Shown here piece by piece: positions 1 through 8,364 of a stretch of 34,480 bases of DNA. Each line of letters starts with the position of its first letter. Within the stretch, counting starts at the first letter, position 1. The translations under genes and the position numbers were made by a program. The notes beneath the pieces are model-generated. The model searched no databases. It was not told where the DNA came from and saw nothing but the letters and a program-made list of their open reading frames with translations. Source of the stretch: Desulfovibrionaceae bacterium (GTDB taxonomy: Bacteria; Desulfobacterota; Desulfovibrionia; Desulfovibrionales; Desulfovibrionaceae); assembly GCA_015709315.1 (NCBI GenBank), contig JACCQI010000017.1, positions 28,804 to 63,283 of the forward strand. The letters are read 5' to 3'.

Positions 1-3000
1 CCGTCACCGGCACGGTCAGGGTCATGGAATCGCCCGCGCCGAGATGGTCATAGGCAATGTCGGCGGGATTGAAAACGAATGAGCCGTCCGGGTTGAGCGT
101 GAACCCGGCGGGCGCGGTCGTCCCTTCCCCAAGCGTGAAGGTCAGAACCGCTCCGTCATCCACATCGACGGCTGCGACCTGTCCGGTGACCGGAACTCCC
201 CCTTCGTCTGCGTCGACCACGGCATCCTCGGCCACGGGCACGTCGTTGACGGCCGCGACATCGATGAGTCCATGCGCGGGCACAAGGCCGGTGCCGTCGA
301 AAATGTCATAGAAAAGCCTTGCTTCGCCGTTGAAATCCTGGGCCGGAACAAAGGTCCAGGTCCCGTCGCCGTTGTCGATGACGGTGCCGTTTTCGGCGCT
401 GAGATTCCTGATGCCCAGAACATCGCCGTCCACGTCGGTGGCGGTGGCCAGGAGCAGATCTTCGGTCAGGACGAAGCCGGTATCTTCATCCGTGGCGAAA
501 CGGGTGGGACCGGACACCTCGGTCGCGTCGTTGACCGGAAGGATGTCGAAGGAAGTGGACGCGGTGGTGGTCCGCGTGTCGCCGTTGGCCTCTTCGGTGG
601 TGGCGGAAACATGGACCACGAGTTCGCCGTTGAAGTTCGGCTCGGGCGTGATGGTCAGGTTGTTCAGGTCCCAGCCCATGACGTCCACGGCCTGGCCCGC
701 CTCGGATATGGCGACCTCGTTCACGCCGTCGCTGACTATGGAGCCGACCGCAAGGTCGTCCACGCTGAGGGCCGTCAGGGTTTCCGAACCGTCGGCGTCG
801 ATCAGTGCGGCATCGAGCCGGACGGCCACGGCGTTGTCTTCGAGGACATCGGTGACCACCTCGCTCACCTGGATGACGTCGAGCACGGCCCCGGTGGAAT
901 TGTTGTCCGTGGCCTTGAGTTCCAGCCGAGGCTGGTCCGTGGTGGCGGTGAACGTATAGCTGTAGCTCTCCCATCCCACTTCGGGGACGATGGTGTCGAT
1001 CACCTGCCCCTCCCACATGACGTCCACGGCCGAGTCCTCGCCCCCACGCCCGGCCCTGGCCGAAAGATCGAAGGTCAATCGGACGGTGTCGCCCGCCTCC
1101 ACGTCCACGTTGCGATAAATGTTGCTGGCGTCGCCCCGGTTCCTCTCCAGCTCGACCACCTTGCCCCTGCCGTCCTCGACGCCGTAGACCCCGTCGTCGT
1201 AGGACTCGATGAAGCCGCCGACATTGTCCGTTTCCCAGCCGTTCAGTTGCGCCGAACCGCCGCTCCCGACAATGTTGTCGTCCCCGAAGGAGGCCAGGGA
1301 TTCACCGGCCACGCCTTCCAGGGTGATGGCCGCTCCATCGGCCACGCCCTCGACAACGACCGTCGCGCCCACGCGCGTCGAGTCGATCCCGTCGGTCACG
1401 TCATAGGCAAGGACGGCCTCGCCGCTGAAATGCTCGTCCGGGGTGAAGGTCCAGGTCCCGTCGCCGTTGTCGGCTATCGCGCCGTTTTCCGAGGTAAGAT
1501 TGCGGACGCTCAACACGTCCCCGTCGATATCGGCGGCATAGGCCAGGAGTTCTTCCTCGGTGATGAGCAGGCCCACGTCCTCCCGAACGGCAAAGGAAAC
1601 GCTTTCGCTCACCACGGGCACATCGTTGGTGCCGTCCACGGTGATGCGGATCTCGCTCGCGTCCGTTGCACCGTGCTCGTCCGTGACCGTCACCGGCACG
1701 GTCAGGGTCACGGAATCGCCCGCGCCCAGATGTTCGTAGGCAATGTCGGCGGGATTGAAAACGAACGAGCCGTCCGGGTTCAGCGTGAATCCGGCGGGCA
1801 CGGCCGTTCCTTCGCCGACCGTGAATGTCAGCACCGCGTCGTCATCCGCGTCCGTGGCCAAGAGTTGGCCGCTGATGGCGGCAGCACCCTCGTCCACCGA
1901 GGCCAGAACCTCGGCACCGGCAACGGGCGCGTCATTGGTGCCGCCCACCGTTATCCGTATCCGGCTGATGTCCGTTGCACCGTGCTCGTCCGTGACCGTC
2001 ACCGGCACGGTCAGGGTCACGGAATCGCCCGCATTCAGGTAGTCGTAGGCAGTGTCGGCGGGATTGAAAACAAACGAGCCGTCAGGGTTGAGCGTGAACC
2101 CGGCGGGCGCAACCGTCCCCTCGCCGACCGTGAAAGTCAGCACCGCGTCGTCATCCACGTCGGTGGCCGTGATCTGCCCCGTGATGGCACCGGCCGCCTC
2201 GTCAACCGAGGCCAGGACCTCGGCTCCGGCCACGGGCGCGTCGTTGGTGCCGTTTACCGTGATCCGCACCTGGGTGAAATCCGTGGCCCCGGCCCGGTCG
2301 GTGACCGTCACCGGGACGGTCAGAACGACGGAATCGCCCACGTTCAGATGTGCGTAGGCATCCACCGTTGCGTCGAAGCTGTAATGCCCGTCGGCATCGA
2401 GGACAAAGCCCGCAGGGGCGGCATGCCCTTCGGACACGCTGAAAACGGCGATCTCGTGATCGTCGACATCCTCGGATTCCAGTTGGCCCGCCATGAGTCC
2501 GTCGCCTTCCAGGACAGCCGCTTCGGGCACGTCGCCGATGACGGGAGCGTCGTTCACTTCGGCTATGTGGACGACCCCCTGTGCGGGGATTTGATGCACT
2601 CCGTCCGAGACCATATACCGAATCTTTATCTCCCCGTAAAAATGCTCGTCCGGGATAAAGGCCCACGTCCCGTCGCCGTTGTCGATGAGGGTTCCGCCCT
2701 CGGCCTCGAGATTGAAGGCGCTCAAGGCGTCTCCCTGGGCGTCGTGGGCGCTTTCAAGAAGCTGCTCGCTGGAAATGATGAGGGTCCCGTCCTCGTTCAT
2801 TTCCAATTCGACAGCACCGGAAACCACCGGGGCGAGATTGATCTGCTTTTGCGTGACGACCTCTCCGTCTTGAACGGAGACCTCAACGGGAATCCTGCCC
2901 CCCCTGTCATCAGGGGTGCGCGGGGTGAAGGCGAATGTGCCGTCCTGCCGATCCGTGACCGTGCCGACTTCTTCGGGAACGTCGAGGCCGGTCGCCTTGT

Positions 3001-3367
3001 AGCGGATGCCTTCGCTGGAAAAAAGCTGCGCCTCGACGTCGTCAAGACGGATCGTGGTCTCCGCGTCAGGGGAAGACAAATACGCCCTGGGTGCCAGCTG
3101 GGGCACTCCCGCTTCAATCGGCTGGGCCGCATACCCCTCGGGAATATCTTCATCCATGCCGACTTTCCGTACGGATTGGGCGGCACGGGTTTCATCCTGG
3201 CCGAAACCGGCTTCCGGCGCCGTTGCACTGACATCCTTGATAAAGACCGAACCATGCCGGGGAACCTCGATGACCCCGAAAATCTTCGCCTTGTTAAGCG
3301 ATTCGGCCCGGCTACCCGAAGCCGAAAGCCCGGCTTCCCCTGTCGAAACGTCATATTCTTCAGCCAT
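1..3367 (-). CDS. Giant VCBS/cadherin-like repeat adhesin, N-terminal 1122 residues (C-terminus outside the window)
   Basis: This is a secreted surface adhesin, probably the cargo of the type I secretion genes transcribed divergently from it. The frame is open from ATG at 3367 to the window edge, and AGGAG lies just upstream of the start. There is no Sec signal peptide; residues 1-120 are polar. Approximate layout: a linker to 180; a tandem-95/cadherin-like unit 184-269 (NGDGTWAFIPDEHF type); three VCBS units at 274-374, 376-477 and 479-580 with TNDAPVAG linkers and acidic DVDDDAVL motifs; a second tandem-95 unit 585-657; a galactose-binding-like beta domain near 692-828 (GWETDNVGGF...VVELERN); further cadherin-like units 830-1040; and a fourth VCBS unit cut by the edge. 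The acidic repeats suggest calcium-dependent rigidity. A C-terminal RTX secretion signal would be expected beyond the window and was not seen. Confidence 0.9.
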   Translation of the reverse strand, partial: MAEEYDVSTGEAGLSASGSRAESLNKAKIFGVIEVPRHGSVFIKDVSATAPEAGFGQDETRAAQSVRKVGMDEDIPEGYAAQPIEAGVPQLAPRAYLSSPDAETTIRLDDVEAQLFSSEGIRYKATGLDVPEEVGTVTDRQDGTFAFTPRTPDDRGGRIPVEVSVQDGEVVTQKQINLAPVVSGAVELEMNEDGTLIISSEQLLESAHDAQGDALSAFNLEAEGGTLIDNGDGTWAFIPDEHFYGEIKIRYMVSDGVHQIPAQGVVHIAEVNDAPVIGDVPEAAVLEGDGLMAGQLESEDVDDHEIAVFSVSEGHAAPAGFVLDADGHYSFDATVDAYAHLNVGDSVVLTVPVTVTDRAGATDFTQVRITVNGTNDAPVAGAEVLASVDEAAGAITGQITATDVDDDAVLTFTVGEGTVAPAGFTLNPDGSFVFNPADTAYDYLNAGDSVTLTVPVTVTDEHGATDISRIRITVGGTNDAPVAGAEVLASVDEGAAAISGQLLATDADDDAVLTFTVGEGTAVPAGFTLNPDGSFVFNPADIAYEHLGAGDSVTLTVPVTVTDEHGATDASEIRITVDGTNDVPVVSESVSFAVREDVGLLITEEELLAYAADIDGDVLSVRNLTSENGAIADNGDGTWTFTPDEHFSGEAVLAYDVTDGIDSTRVGATVVVEGVADGAAITLEGVAGESLASFGDDNIVGSGGSAQLNGWETDNVGGFIESYDDGVYGVEDGRGKVVELERNRGDASNIYRNVDVEAGDTVRLTFDLSARAGRGGEDSAVDVMWEGQVIDTIVPEVGWESYSYTFTATTDQPRLELKATDNNSTGAVLDVIQVSEVVTDVLEDNAVAVRLDAALIDADGSETLTALSVDDLAVGSIVSDGVNEVAISEAGQAVDVMGWDLNNLTITPEPNFNGELVVHVSATTEEANGDTRTTTASTSFDILPVNDATEVSGPTRFATDEDTGFVLTEDLLLATATDVDGDVLGIRNLSAENGTVIDNGDGTWTFVPAQDFNGEARLFYDIFDGTGLVPAHGLIDVAAVNDVPVAEDAVVDADEGGVPVTGQVAAVDVDDGAVLTFTLGEGTTAPAGFTLNPDGSFVFNPADIAYDHLGAGDSMTLTVPVT
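1625..2545 (-). repeat. Three tandem 309-bp VCBS repeat units
   Basis: The motif CCGTCACCGGCACGGTCAGG (plus-strand view) begins at 1687 and 1996, and a close variant begins at 2305. The spacing is exactly 309 bp, or 103 codons. Another copy begins at position 1. The neighbouring motif GGCGGGATTGAAAAC is also shared. The copies are very similar at DNA level, which permits unequal recombination and change of repeat number. Confidence 0.9.
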
Positions 3368-3548
3368 GGTTCTCTCCTTTGCGCCTCCCCGTCGGGACCG
3401 GGACCAGTATGCCGAAACAGCCCGTCGCCGATCCTACGCCGCACTCGAACACGCGGGCACGGAACAGCGCCTGGGCGACATTGACCGCCATGTACTCGCC
3501 GATCTGGTTTGCTTCCGACGCGCCAACTGTTTCAGGATATTGCGGCAA
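3360..3548 (-). CDS. Possible 62-codon ORF overlapping the adhesin start
   Basis: A small frame runs from TTG 3548 (or ATG 3491) to a TGA at 3360-3362, so it ends just inside the adhesin gene. The predicted peptide is alanine-rich with a stretch around MAVNVAQALFRARVFE that could form an amphipathic helix, and it contains two cysteines. Its end overlaps the adhesin ATG by a few bases, as in translationally coupled pairs. I recognise no family. It may simply be chance coding capacity in the leader of the adhesin transcript. Confidence 0.2.
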   Translation of the reverse strand: MPQYPETVGASEANQIGEYMAVNVAQALFRARVFECGVGSATGCFGILVPVPTGRRKGENHG

Positions 3549-3968
3549 GCTTCATGCCCCCCCAAACGGGGAGAACGGAATCCGGATGGACTGGCGCACC
3601 AGGCGGCCGGAATTTTCTGTCACCTTATCCATACCCCAATCCAACCCCGTTATGGATTATATTATTTGCGCAAACGCATCGGCCAAGGAGTTCGCCCGTT
3701 TCGGACGGCGCGGCGGGCTGGAGGACTTCCCGACCGCCCCAATGAATCATGTTGAATAATAATGGAAAATTCGTTTTCAAAGGGCGACCATGCGATTTCC
3801 TCCCTCCCCGGACAACCGGAAACGCCGAACCGGCATGCGCTTTGGCAGGAGGGAAAACGCCGGCCTTGCCGGGGACAGGGCCGCCCGACAAAGGAGATTC
3901 GCCGCATCGTTATTGATTTATTGTCAAAATACTGTATATAAAATAATCACTCTTGGAAGAATAACAGG
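3368..3968. promoter_or_regulatory. 600-bp divergent intergenic region between adhesin and secretion operon
   Basis: This region must carry promoters for both directions. On the minus strand a perfect TATAAT lies at 3656-3661, which would give the adhesin a leader of roughly 285 nt; its -35 (TTGGCC with a 19-nt spacer) is weak. The plus-strand promoter candidate is listed separately. I looked for a c-di-GMP riboswitch in the adhesin leader and did not recognise one. Confidence 0.4.
3913..3942 (+). promoter_or_regulatory. Candidate promoter of the type I secretion operon
   Basis: TTGATT at 3913-3918 and TATAAA at 3937-3942 are separated by 18 bases in a locally AT-rich stretch, about 25-40 bases before the first gene. 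An alternative -35, TTGTCA, lies at 3921-3926. This is a consensus match by eye only. Confidence 0.4.
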
Positions 3969-3980
3969 ATGGGGAATTGT

Positions 3981-5279
3981 ATGTTTCGCGACAGGGGCTT
4001 CGTTGGCTTGATCGTCTGTGCGGGCATTGCCTGCTTATGCCTTTTCCCGTTTACCGCAAATGCCGAGGAATTCCAGGCGGCGGCACGGTCGGCCCTGGCC
4101 AATTCCCCGGAGATGGAATCCGCCCGCAAAGACGTCCACGCGGCCGAAAGCCAGATGAAGGTCGTTCTTGCGGAATACCTGCCCCAATTGTCCGGCACCC
4201 TCAGGACCGGCGGCATCACGGAGGATTACGCCGACGATTCGGAGACATACGAAGAAACGATTGCGCGCCTTTCGCTGTCCCAGGAGATCATCGAGTTCTC
4301 AAAATACTACAACATAAAAAAAGCCGGGTTCGAGGTGGACGTCGCCAAGGCCAAGCTGGAGGACCGCGAACAAGCCCTTGTCCTGTCAGCCGCAAAGGCA
4401 TGGGCGACCTACTGGAAGGCACTGCGCGACCGGGAAATCAACGCCGACAACGTGATCACCCTGGCCGACTACGTCGAAGGGACCGAGCTTCGCTATGAAG
4501 CGGGCGAGTTGACCATTGCCGACGTACAGCTGGCGAAGAGCAAGCACGAAGCCGCGCTTTCCCAAAGGAACAGATTCCAGCGGAATCTCGCCGCTGCCAA
4601 GGAAAACTACACGCAGGTCATGCTGGCTTCCCCGCCCGGCGACATTGCCCTGCCCGAAATCGACATCAGCCGCTTCGAGCTGCCCGGCGACGAAGAGGCC
4701 GTGTCGGACCACCCGTCCATGCGCCCTCTCCTGAAACAGGCCGAGGCGAACAGTATGGACGTCAAGCGGCAACGGTCCGGCCATCTTCCCTCCCTGAGCT
4801 TCGAGTCGTCGGTCGCGCACCAGACAAGCGGCGAATACGCCCATTCGCGGTACCCGTACAACGAAAGCACCATCGGCGTGGTGCTCAAAATTCCCTTTTT
4901 CAGCGGGGGAGGCGTCTACTACGCCACCGACCGGGCGCAAGCCGCGGAAGCCGGCCTGCTGGCGGAGATGCGGGACCTGCATTTCAAGCTGGTACGGGAC
5001 CTCAACACGGCCAGGAGCAATTACGAAATAAACCGCGAAGAGCTTGAGATCGCGCAGCACCATGTGGAATACGCGAAAAACACCTTCCTGTGGATGCAGG
5101 AGGAATTCAAGCTCGGCACCCGAACTTCGGTGGACGTCCTGCTGGCCTTGTCGGCGATGGTGGATGCCCGCCTCCAGCTCGCCACCGCCCAGGAAGAACA
5201 TTTTACATTTATAATGGATTACCTATACGCATTGGGTATTCTATCCTCGGTAATCGAAGACGCTGCAAGCGCCAATTGA
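3981..5279 (+). CDS. TolC-family outer-membrane efflux protein of a type I secretion system
   Basis: This is the outer-membrane channel that would complete a tripartite exporter with the two ABC subunits and the HlyD-like protein downstream. From ATG 3981 the protein is 432 residues and begins with a basic patch, a hydrophobic core (GLIVCAGIACLCLFPF) and an ANA-type cleavage site, a typical Sec signal peptide. ATG 3969 is also possible, but GGGG at 3971-3974 sits at good spacing for 3981. The body shows the long alpha-helical, alanine/glutamate-rich repeats of outer-membrane efflux proteins, including a YEAGELTIADVQLA motif and a later RTSVDVLLALSAM counterpart, as expected from the internally duplicated TolC fold. 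Its length fits the family. The next gene starts 22 bases downstream. Confidence 0.88.
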   Translation: MFRDRGFVGLIVCAGIACLCLFPFTANAEEFQAAARSALANSPEMESARKDVHAAESQMKVVLAEYLPQLSGTLRTGGITEDYADDSETYEETIARLSLSQEIIEFSKYYNIKKAGFEVDVAKAKLEDREQALVLSAAKAWATYWKALRDREINADNVITLADYVEGTELRYEAGELTIADVQLAKSKHEAALSQRNRFQRNLAAAKENYTQVMLASPPGDIALPEIDISRFELPGDEEAVSDHPSMRPLLKQAEANSMDVKRQRSGHLPSLSFESSVAHQTSGEYAHSRYPYNESTIGVVLKIPFFSGGGVYYATDRAQAAEAGLLAEMRDLHFKLVRDLNTARSNYEINREELEIAQHHVEYAKNTFLWMQEEFKLGTRTSVDVLLALSAMVDARLQLATAQEEHFTFIMDYLYALGILSSVIEDAASAN

Positions 5280-5300
5280 TTTACCGGGAGGTACCCGAAT

Positions 5301-7013
5301 ATGCGCGCAGAGGCGCTGAAAAAAGCCAAAACGAGCTCTGCATTGGCCCTGGCCGCCCGCACCAAAAGCTGGTTGGAGCTGATGCTTGCCATCCCCGCCT
5401 TCGTACCCGATGCGGCCACGCTGGCGGCCGTGACCGTGACGGTCAACGTGCTCGCCCTGGCGCTCCCCCTGGCCTTGATGCAGATCTATGACCGCATCAT
5501 TCCCAACTCCAGCTTCTCCACCCTCGGATGGCTCATCATCGGCGTGGCCACGGCCATCATTCTGGAAACCGCTCTCAAGATCGTTCGCGGATTCATCTCC
5601 AACTGGTTTTCTGCCCGGCTGGAGCATATCCTCAAGAGCGAGGCGCTGGACCATTTCCTGTCGGCCCGGCTGGACGGCTATGAAAAGGACCGGCCCGGCG
5701 TTCACTTCGAGCGATTCAATTCCATAGGGATCATCAAGGCATACCTGTCCGGCCAGGTAATGAACGTGCTGCTCGACCTGCCGTTTGCGATTCTCTATCT
5801 CGGGCTGCTGTATTATATCGGCGGCGGCCTCTGCTTTTTCACCCTGCTGTGCATCGCGGTCTTCTTTGCGATCACCCTCTTCTACAAGGCGCGGTTCACC
5901 CGACAGAATACAAGACAGGTCGCCCTGAACAACGAAAAGCTGGACTTCCTGCTCGAATCCCTGGGGGGCATCCACACCGTGAAGGCCCTGAACATGGAAG
6001 ACCGGCTGGCCAGAAAATTCGAGAACATCGAGGGAAGAGCCGCCGAGAACAGCCTCAAGGCGAACCGCTGGAGATCCATCCCGGCCAACAGCGCCCAGTT
6101 CATTTCGCAGTTGAATACCCTGGGCATCATCTTCCTGGGGGCCGATCTCGTCATCAAGGGAAGCCTGACGGTCGGCGCCATGACGGCCTGCACCATGCTG
6201 GCGACCAGGGGAATACAGCCCATCATCAAATTCGCAGGGTTTTTCCTGAGATTTTCCGAAGTCGGCATGGCCCAAAAACGGATAGGCAGGATCATCGAAC
6301 TCGGCGCTTCGCCCGGGGAAGCCGACATTCCCCTCATCAAGGATGTCGAAGGCAACGTTTTTTTCGAGGAAGTGAGCCTGCTCGAAGCGGACGGGAACGT
6401 GGTCATTCCGAAATTCAGCGCGGTCTTTCCCGCCGGGGACGTGGTCGGGGTGACGGGGACCAACCCCCGGCAGACAACGGCCCTCATGCTGCTTTTGTGC
6501 GGCATGTACAAACCGACGGGCGGCACCGTTCATATCGATGAATACCTAATTTCCAGCATGGACCATTCCCGGTTCAACGGGCGGGTGATGTACCTGCCCA
6601 AGCGGGGGCGGCTCTTCCAGGGCTCCATCCTCGACAACATCGTCATGTTCGATCCGGCGAAAAAGGACCGCGCGCTCAATGTCGCCTCGCTCCTTTCGAT
6701 GGACACGTTCGTGGCCAACCTGCCCAACGGCTACGAGACCCAGGTCGATCAACGATCCAACCATTCGCTGCCGCTGGGGCTGATCCACCGGATCTGCGTG
6801 GCCCGGGCGCTCGTCACGGGACCGCGCGTGCTCATCCTGGACAGGCTGTTGAACAGCCTTGATCGGGACACCCTGGAAATCACCTTGGAAATTCTGGGAA
6901 AAATGCGTGGACGATGCACCATCTTCCTGGTGGCCGACCACGGGGAATTCTTCATGGACATCGACAGCGTGGTCCGCTGCGCGGCGGACAGCCTGACCGT
7001 CCGTCCTGCGTGA
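5301..7013 (+). CDS. Type I secretion ABC exporter subunit with degenerate nucleotide-binding domain
   Basis: This is an inner-membrane exporter half-transporter of 570 residues. Residues 35-310 form the transmembrane domain (for example LPFAILYLGLLYYIGGG), and the nucleotide-binding domain follows from about 345. GGAGG precedes the ATG. The NBD has lost nearly all catalytic motifs. Walker A reads GTNPRQTT (about 386-393), with no lysine. The Q-loop glutamine is lysine (YLPKRGRLF). The signature is LPLGL rather than LSGGQ. Walker B ends LILDR, so the catalytic glutamate is arginine. The H-loop histidine remains (VADHGEF). There is no C39-like N-terminal domain. The frame is intact and the fold is well preserved, so it looks selected for, not decayed. 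I infer it is the non-catalytic half of a heterodimer with the ABC gene at 8365. Confidence 0.88.
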   Translation: MRAEALKKAKTSSALALAARTKSWLELMLAIPAFVPDAATLAAVTVTVNVLALALPLALMQIYDRIIPNSSFSTLGWLIIGVATAIILETALKIVRGFISNWFSARLEHILKSEALDHFLSARLDGYEKDRPGVHFERFNSIGIIKAYLSGQVMNVLLDLPFAILYLGLLYYIGGGLCFFTLLCIAVFFAITLFYKARFTRQNTRQVALNNEKLDFLLESLGGIHTVKALNMEDRLARKFENIEGRAAENSLKANRWRSIPANSAQFISQLNTLGIIFLGADLVIKGSLTVGAMTACTMLATRGIQPIIKFAGFFLRFSEVGMAQKRIGRIIELGASPGEADIPLIKDVEGNVFFEEVSLLEADGNVVIPKFSAVFPAGDVVGVTGTNPRQTTALMLLLCGMYKPTGGTVHIDEYLISSMDHSRFNGRVMYLPKRGRLFQGSILDNIVMFDPAKKDRALNVASLLSMDTFVANLPNGYETQVDQRSNHSLPLGLIHRICVARALVTGPRVLILDRLLNSLDRDTLEITLEILGKMRGRCTIFLVADHGEFFMDIDSVVRCAADSLTVRPA

Positions 7014-7032
7014 CGGATCGCCCGGAGGGAGC

Positions 7033-8349
7033 ATGGACAAGGCGAAATGGTCGAAATTCGTAATAGATACCGCCTCAAGGTGGGAGGACATCGAAGGCGT
7101 CGTCCGTTCGACGGGCATCGAGCGGATCGACCAGGACCATCGGCGGCTGCTCGAATATCTCCTGGACATGGGGGAACCCGCCGTGATGGGCGCGGACCGG
7201 CTGTCCACCTCCGCCATCATCGAGCATCAAAAGCTGGTTTTCCAAAGATTCCTGAACACGCTCAAGCGCCACTACCAAGCCGAGGAATACTTCCTGAACC
7301 AGTACGATCTGCCCGGCAAGGATGAGCAGCATTCCCAGCATAATTCCTTCATGGCCGAATCCGAGAACATCATCGGGCGTTTCAATTCAGGCGTGTTGTC
7401 CTTCTTCCGCACCCTGAAGACCGAAGTGATGGTCGAACTCGTCAAGCACATAAACACGCTGGACGCCCGGTCCTTCTCGCTGGACAACTTCCAGTCCGCG
7501 CTGCTCGGCGCCCGGTCATGGGATGACGTTACCGAAATCGTCAAATCCACCGGCGTGCCTTTCGTCGACGACGAACACCGGAAGCTGACGGAACTGATGA
7601 TCAAGCTCAGCGTCTATCTGACCGACGGGGGCTACCGAATCGACACCGACGGCCAAAAGGAAACCGTCCTGCGGATGACCGAGGCGATACTGGACTTCAC
7701 GAAAAAGCACTTCGCCCACGAAATCGTCTTCCTGAAACGGTACGAGTTGGAATTTGACAACCAGGAGGCGCTGCATGCCACCTTTACAGGCGAAATCGAC
7801 AGGATACTCGCCGAAATGCGCCGGGGGGACTTCCCCGACATGAAGGGCGTCGTCGAATACCTGTTCTCCTGGTGGGTCGGCCACATCAACGGCAGGGACT
7901 ATGTGGACTTCCATTTTTCCCGAATCGCCGACCCCATCTTCAAAAAGGCCGAGACCTCCGACGACTTCACCTGGCTCATCAGAAAAACCGGCATCGACCA
8001 GATCGACACCGAGCACTCCCAAATGATCAACATGCTGATGCAGATATACGCCCGGCAAAACCGCAACAGCAAATCATTCGATCCGCAAAAGGCGTTGGGC
8101 GGGCTGCTGGACTTCGTGAACCGGCACTTCAGCCATGAAGAGGACATCATGCAGGGCATGAACGTCAAGGAACTCGAAATCCACAGGGAAGCCCACCGCC
8201 GGATTTCAGGCAACATCGGCGACGGCTTGACCCACGCGGCGCTGGGCAAATCCCTTTTTTCCCCCCTGCAATGCAAGAGGCTGATGAACTGGTGGGTGGC
8301 CCACACCAACGGCATGGACTACGAAACGTTCGTCCTGAACCGCAATTGA
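7033..8349 (+). CDS. Triple hemerythrin-domain protein inside the secretion operon
   Basis: This 438-residue soluble protein has three bacteriohemerythrin domains (about 15-150, 160-310 and 315-438). Each binds a di-iron centre in the canonical family and carries O2 or senses it. Each domain has the opening IDxxH/VDDEH histidine, an HxxxE pair (HYQAE, HFAHE, HFSHE) and a closing HxxxxD (HINTLD, HINGRD, HTNGMD). Domain 3 has the complete HxxxH (HREAH). In domains 1 and 2 the first histidine of that pair is glutamine by alignment (QHSQH; QEALH), so their iron sites may be altered. There is no signal peptide or membrane segment. GGAGG precedes the ATG. The gene lies between the two ABC subunits, 19 bases after one and 15 before the other, which argues for a role in the exporter's control or protection. 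That role is inference. Confidence 0.92.
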   Translation: MDKAKWSKFVIDTASRWEDIEGVVRSTGIERIDQDHRRLLEYLLDMGEPAVMGADRLSTSAIIEHQKLVFQRFLNTLKRHYQAEEYFLNQYDLPGKDEQHSQHNSFMAESENIIGRFNSGVLSFFRTLKTEVMVELVKHINTLDARSFSLDNFQSALLGARSWDDVTEIVKSTGVPFVDDEHRKLTELMIKLSVYLTDGGYRIDTDGQKETVLRMTEAILDFTKKHFAHEIVFLKRYELEFDNQEALHATFTGEIDRILAEMRRGDFPDMKGVVEYLFSWWVGHINGRDYVDFHFSRIADPIFKKAETSDDFTWLIRKTGIDQIDTEHSQMINMLMQIYARQNRNSKSFDPQKALGGLLDFVNRHFSHEEDIMQGMNVKELEIHREAHRRISGNIGDGLTHAALGKSLFSPLQCKRLMNWWVAHTNGMDYETFVLNRN

Positions 8350-8364
8350 TCCGAAGGGAAGACC

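Noticed and set aside
272-3484. A 1070-codon plus-strand frame opposite the adhesin
   Set aside because: Its translation is a repetitive His/Gly/Arg-rich mirror of the VCBS repeats, while the minus-strand frame gives clear VCBS and cadherin-like domains with a good ribosome site. The high GC and repeats explain the absence of stops.
3368-3660. c-di-GMP riboswitch in the adhesin leader
   Set aside because: I could not find the conserved core segments of the GEMM class by eye on the minus strand.
4386-5201. Antisense frames opposite tolC and the first ABC gene
   Set aside because: They lack motifs and sit opposite genes with signal peptide, membrane and ABC features.
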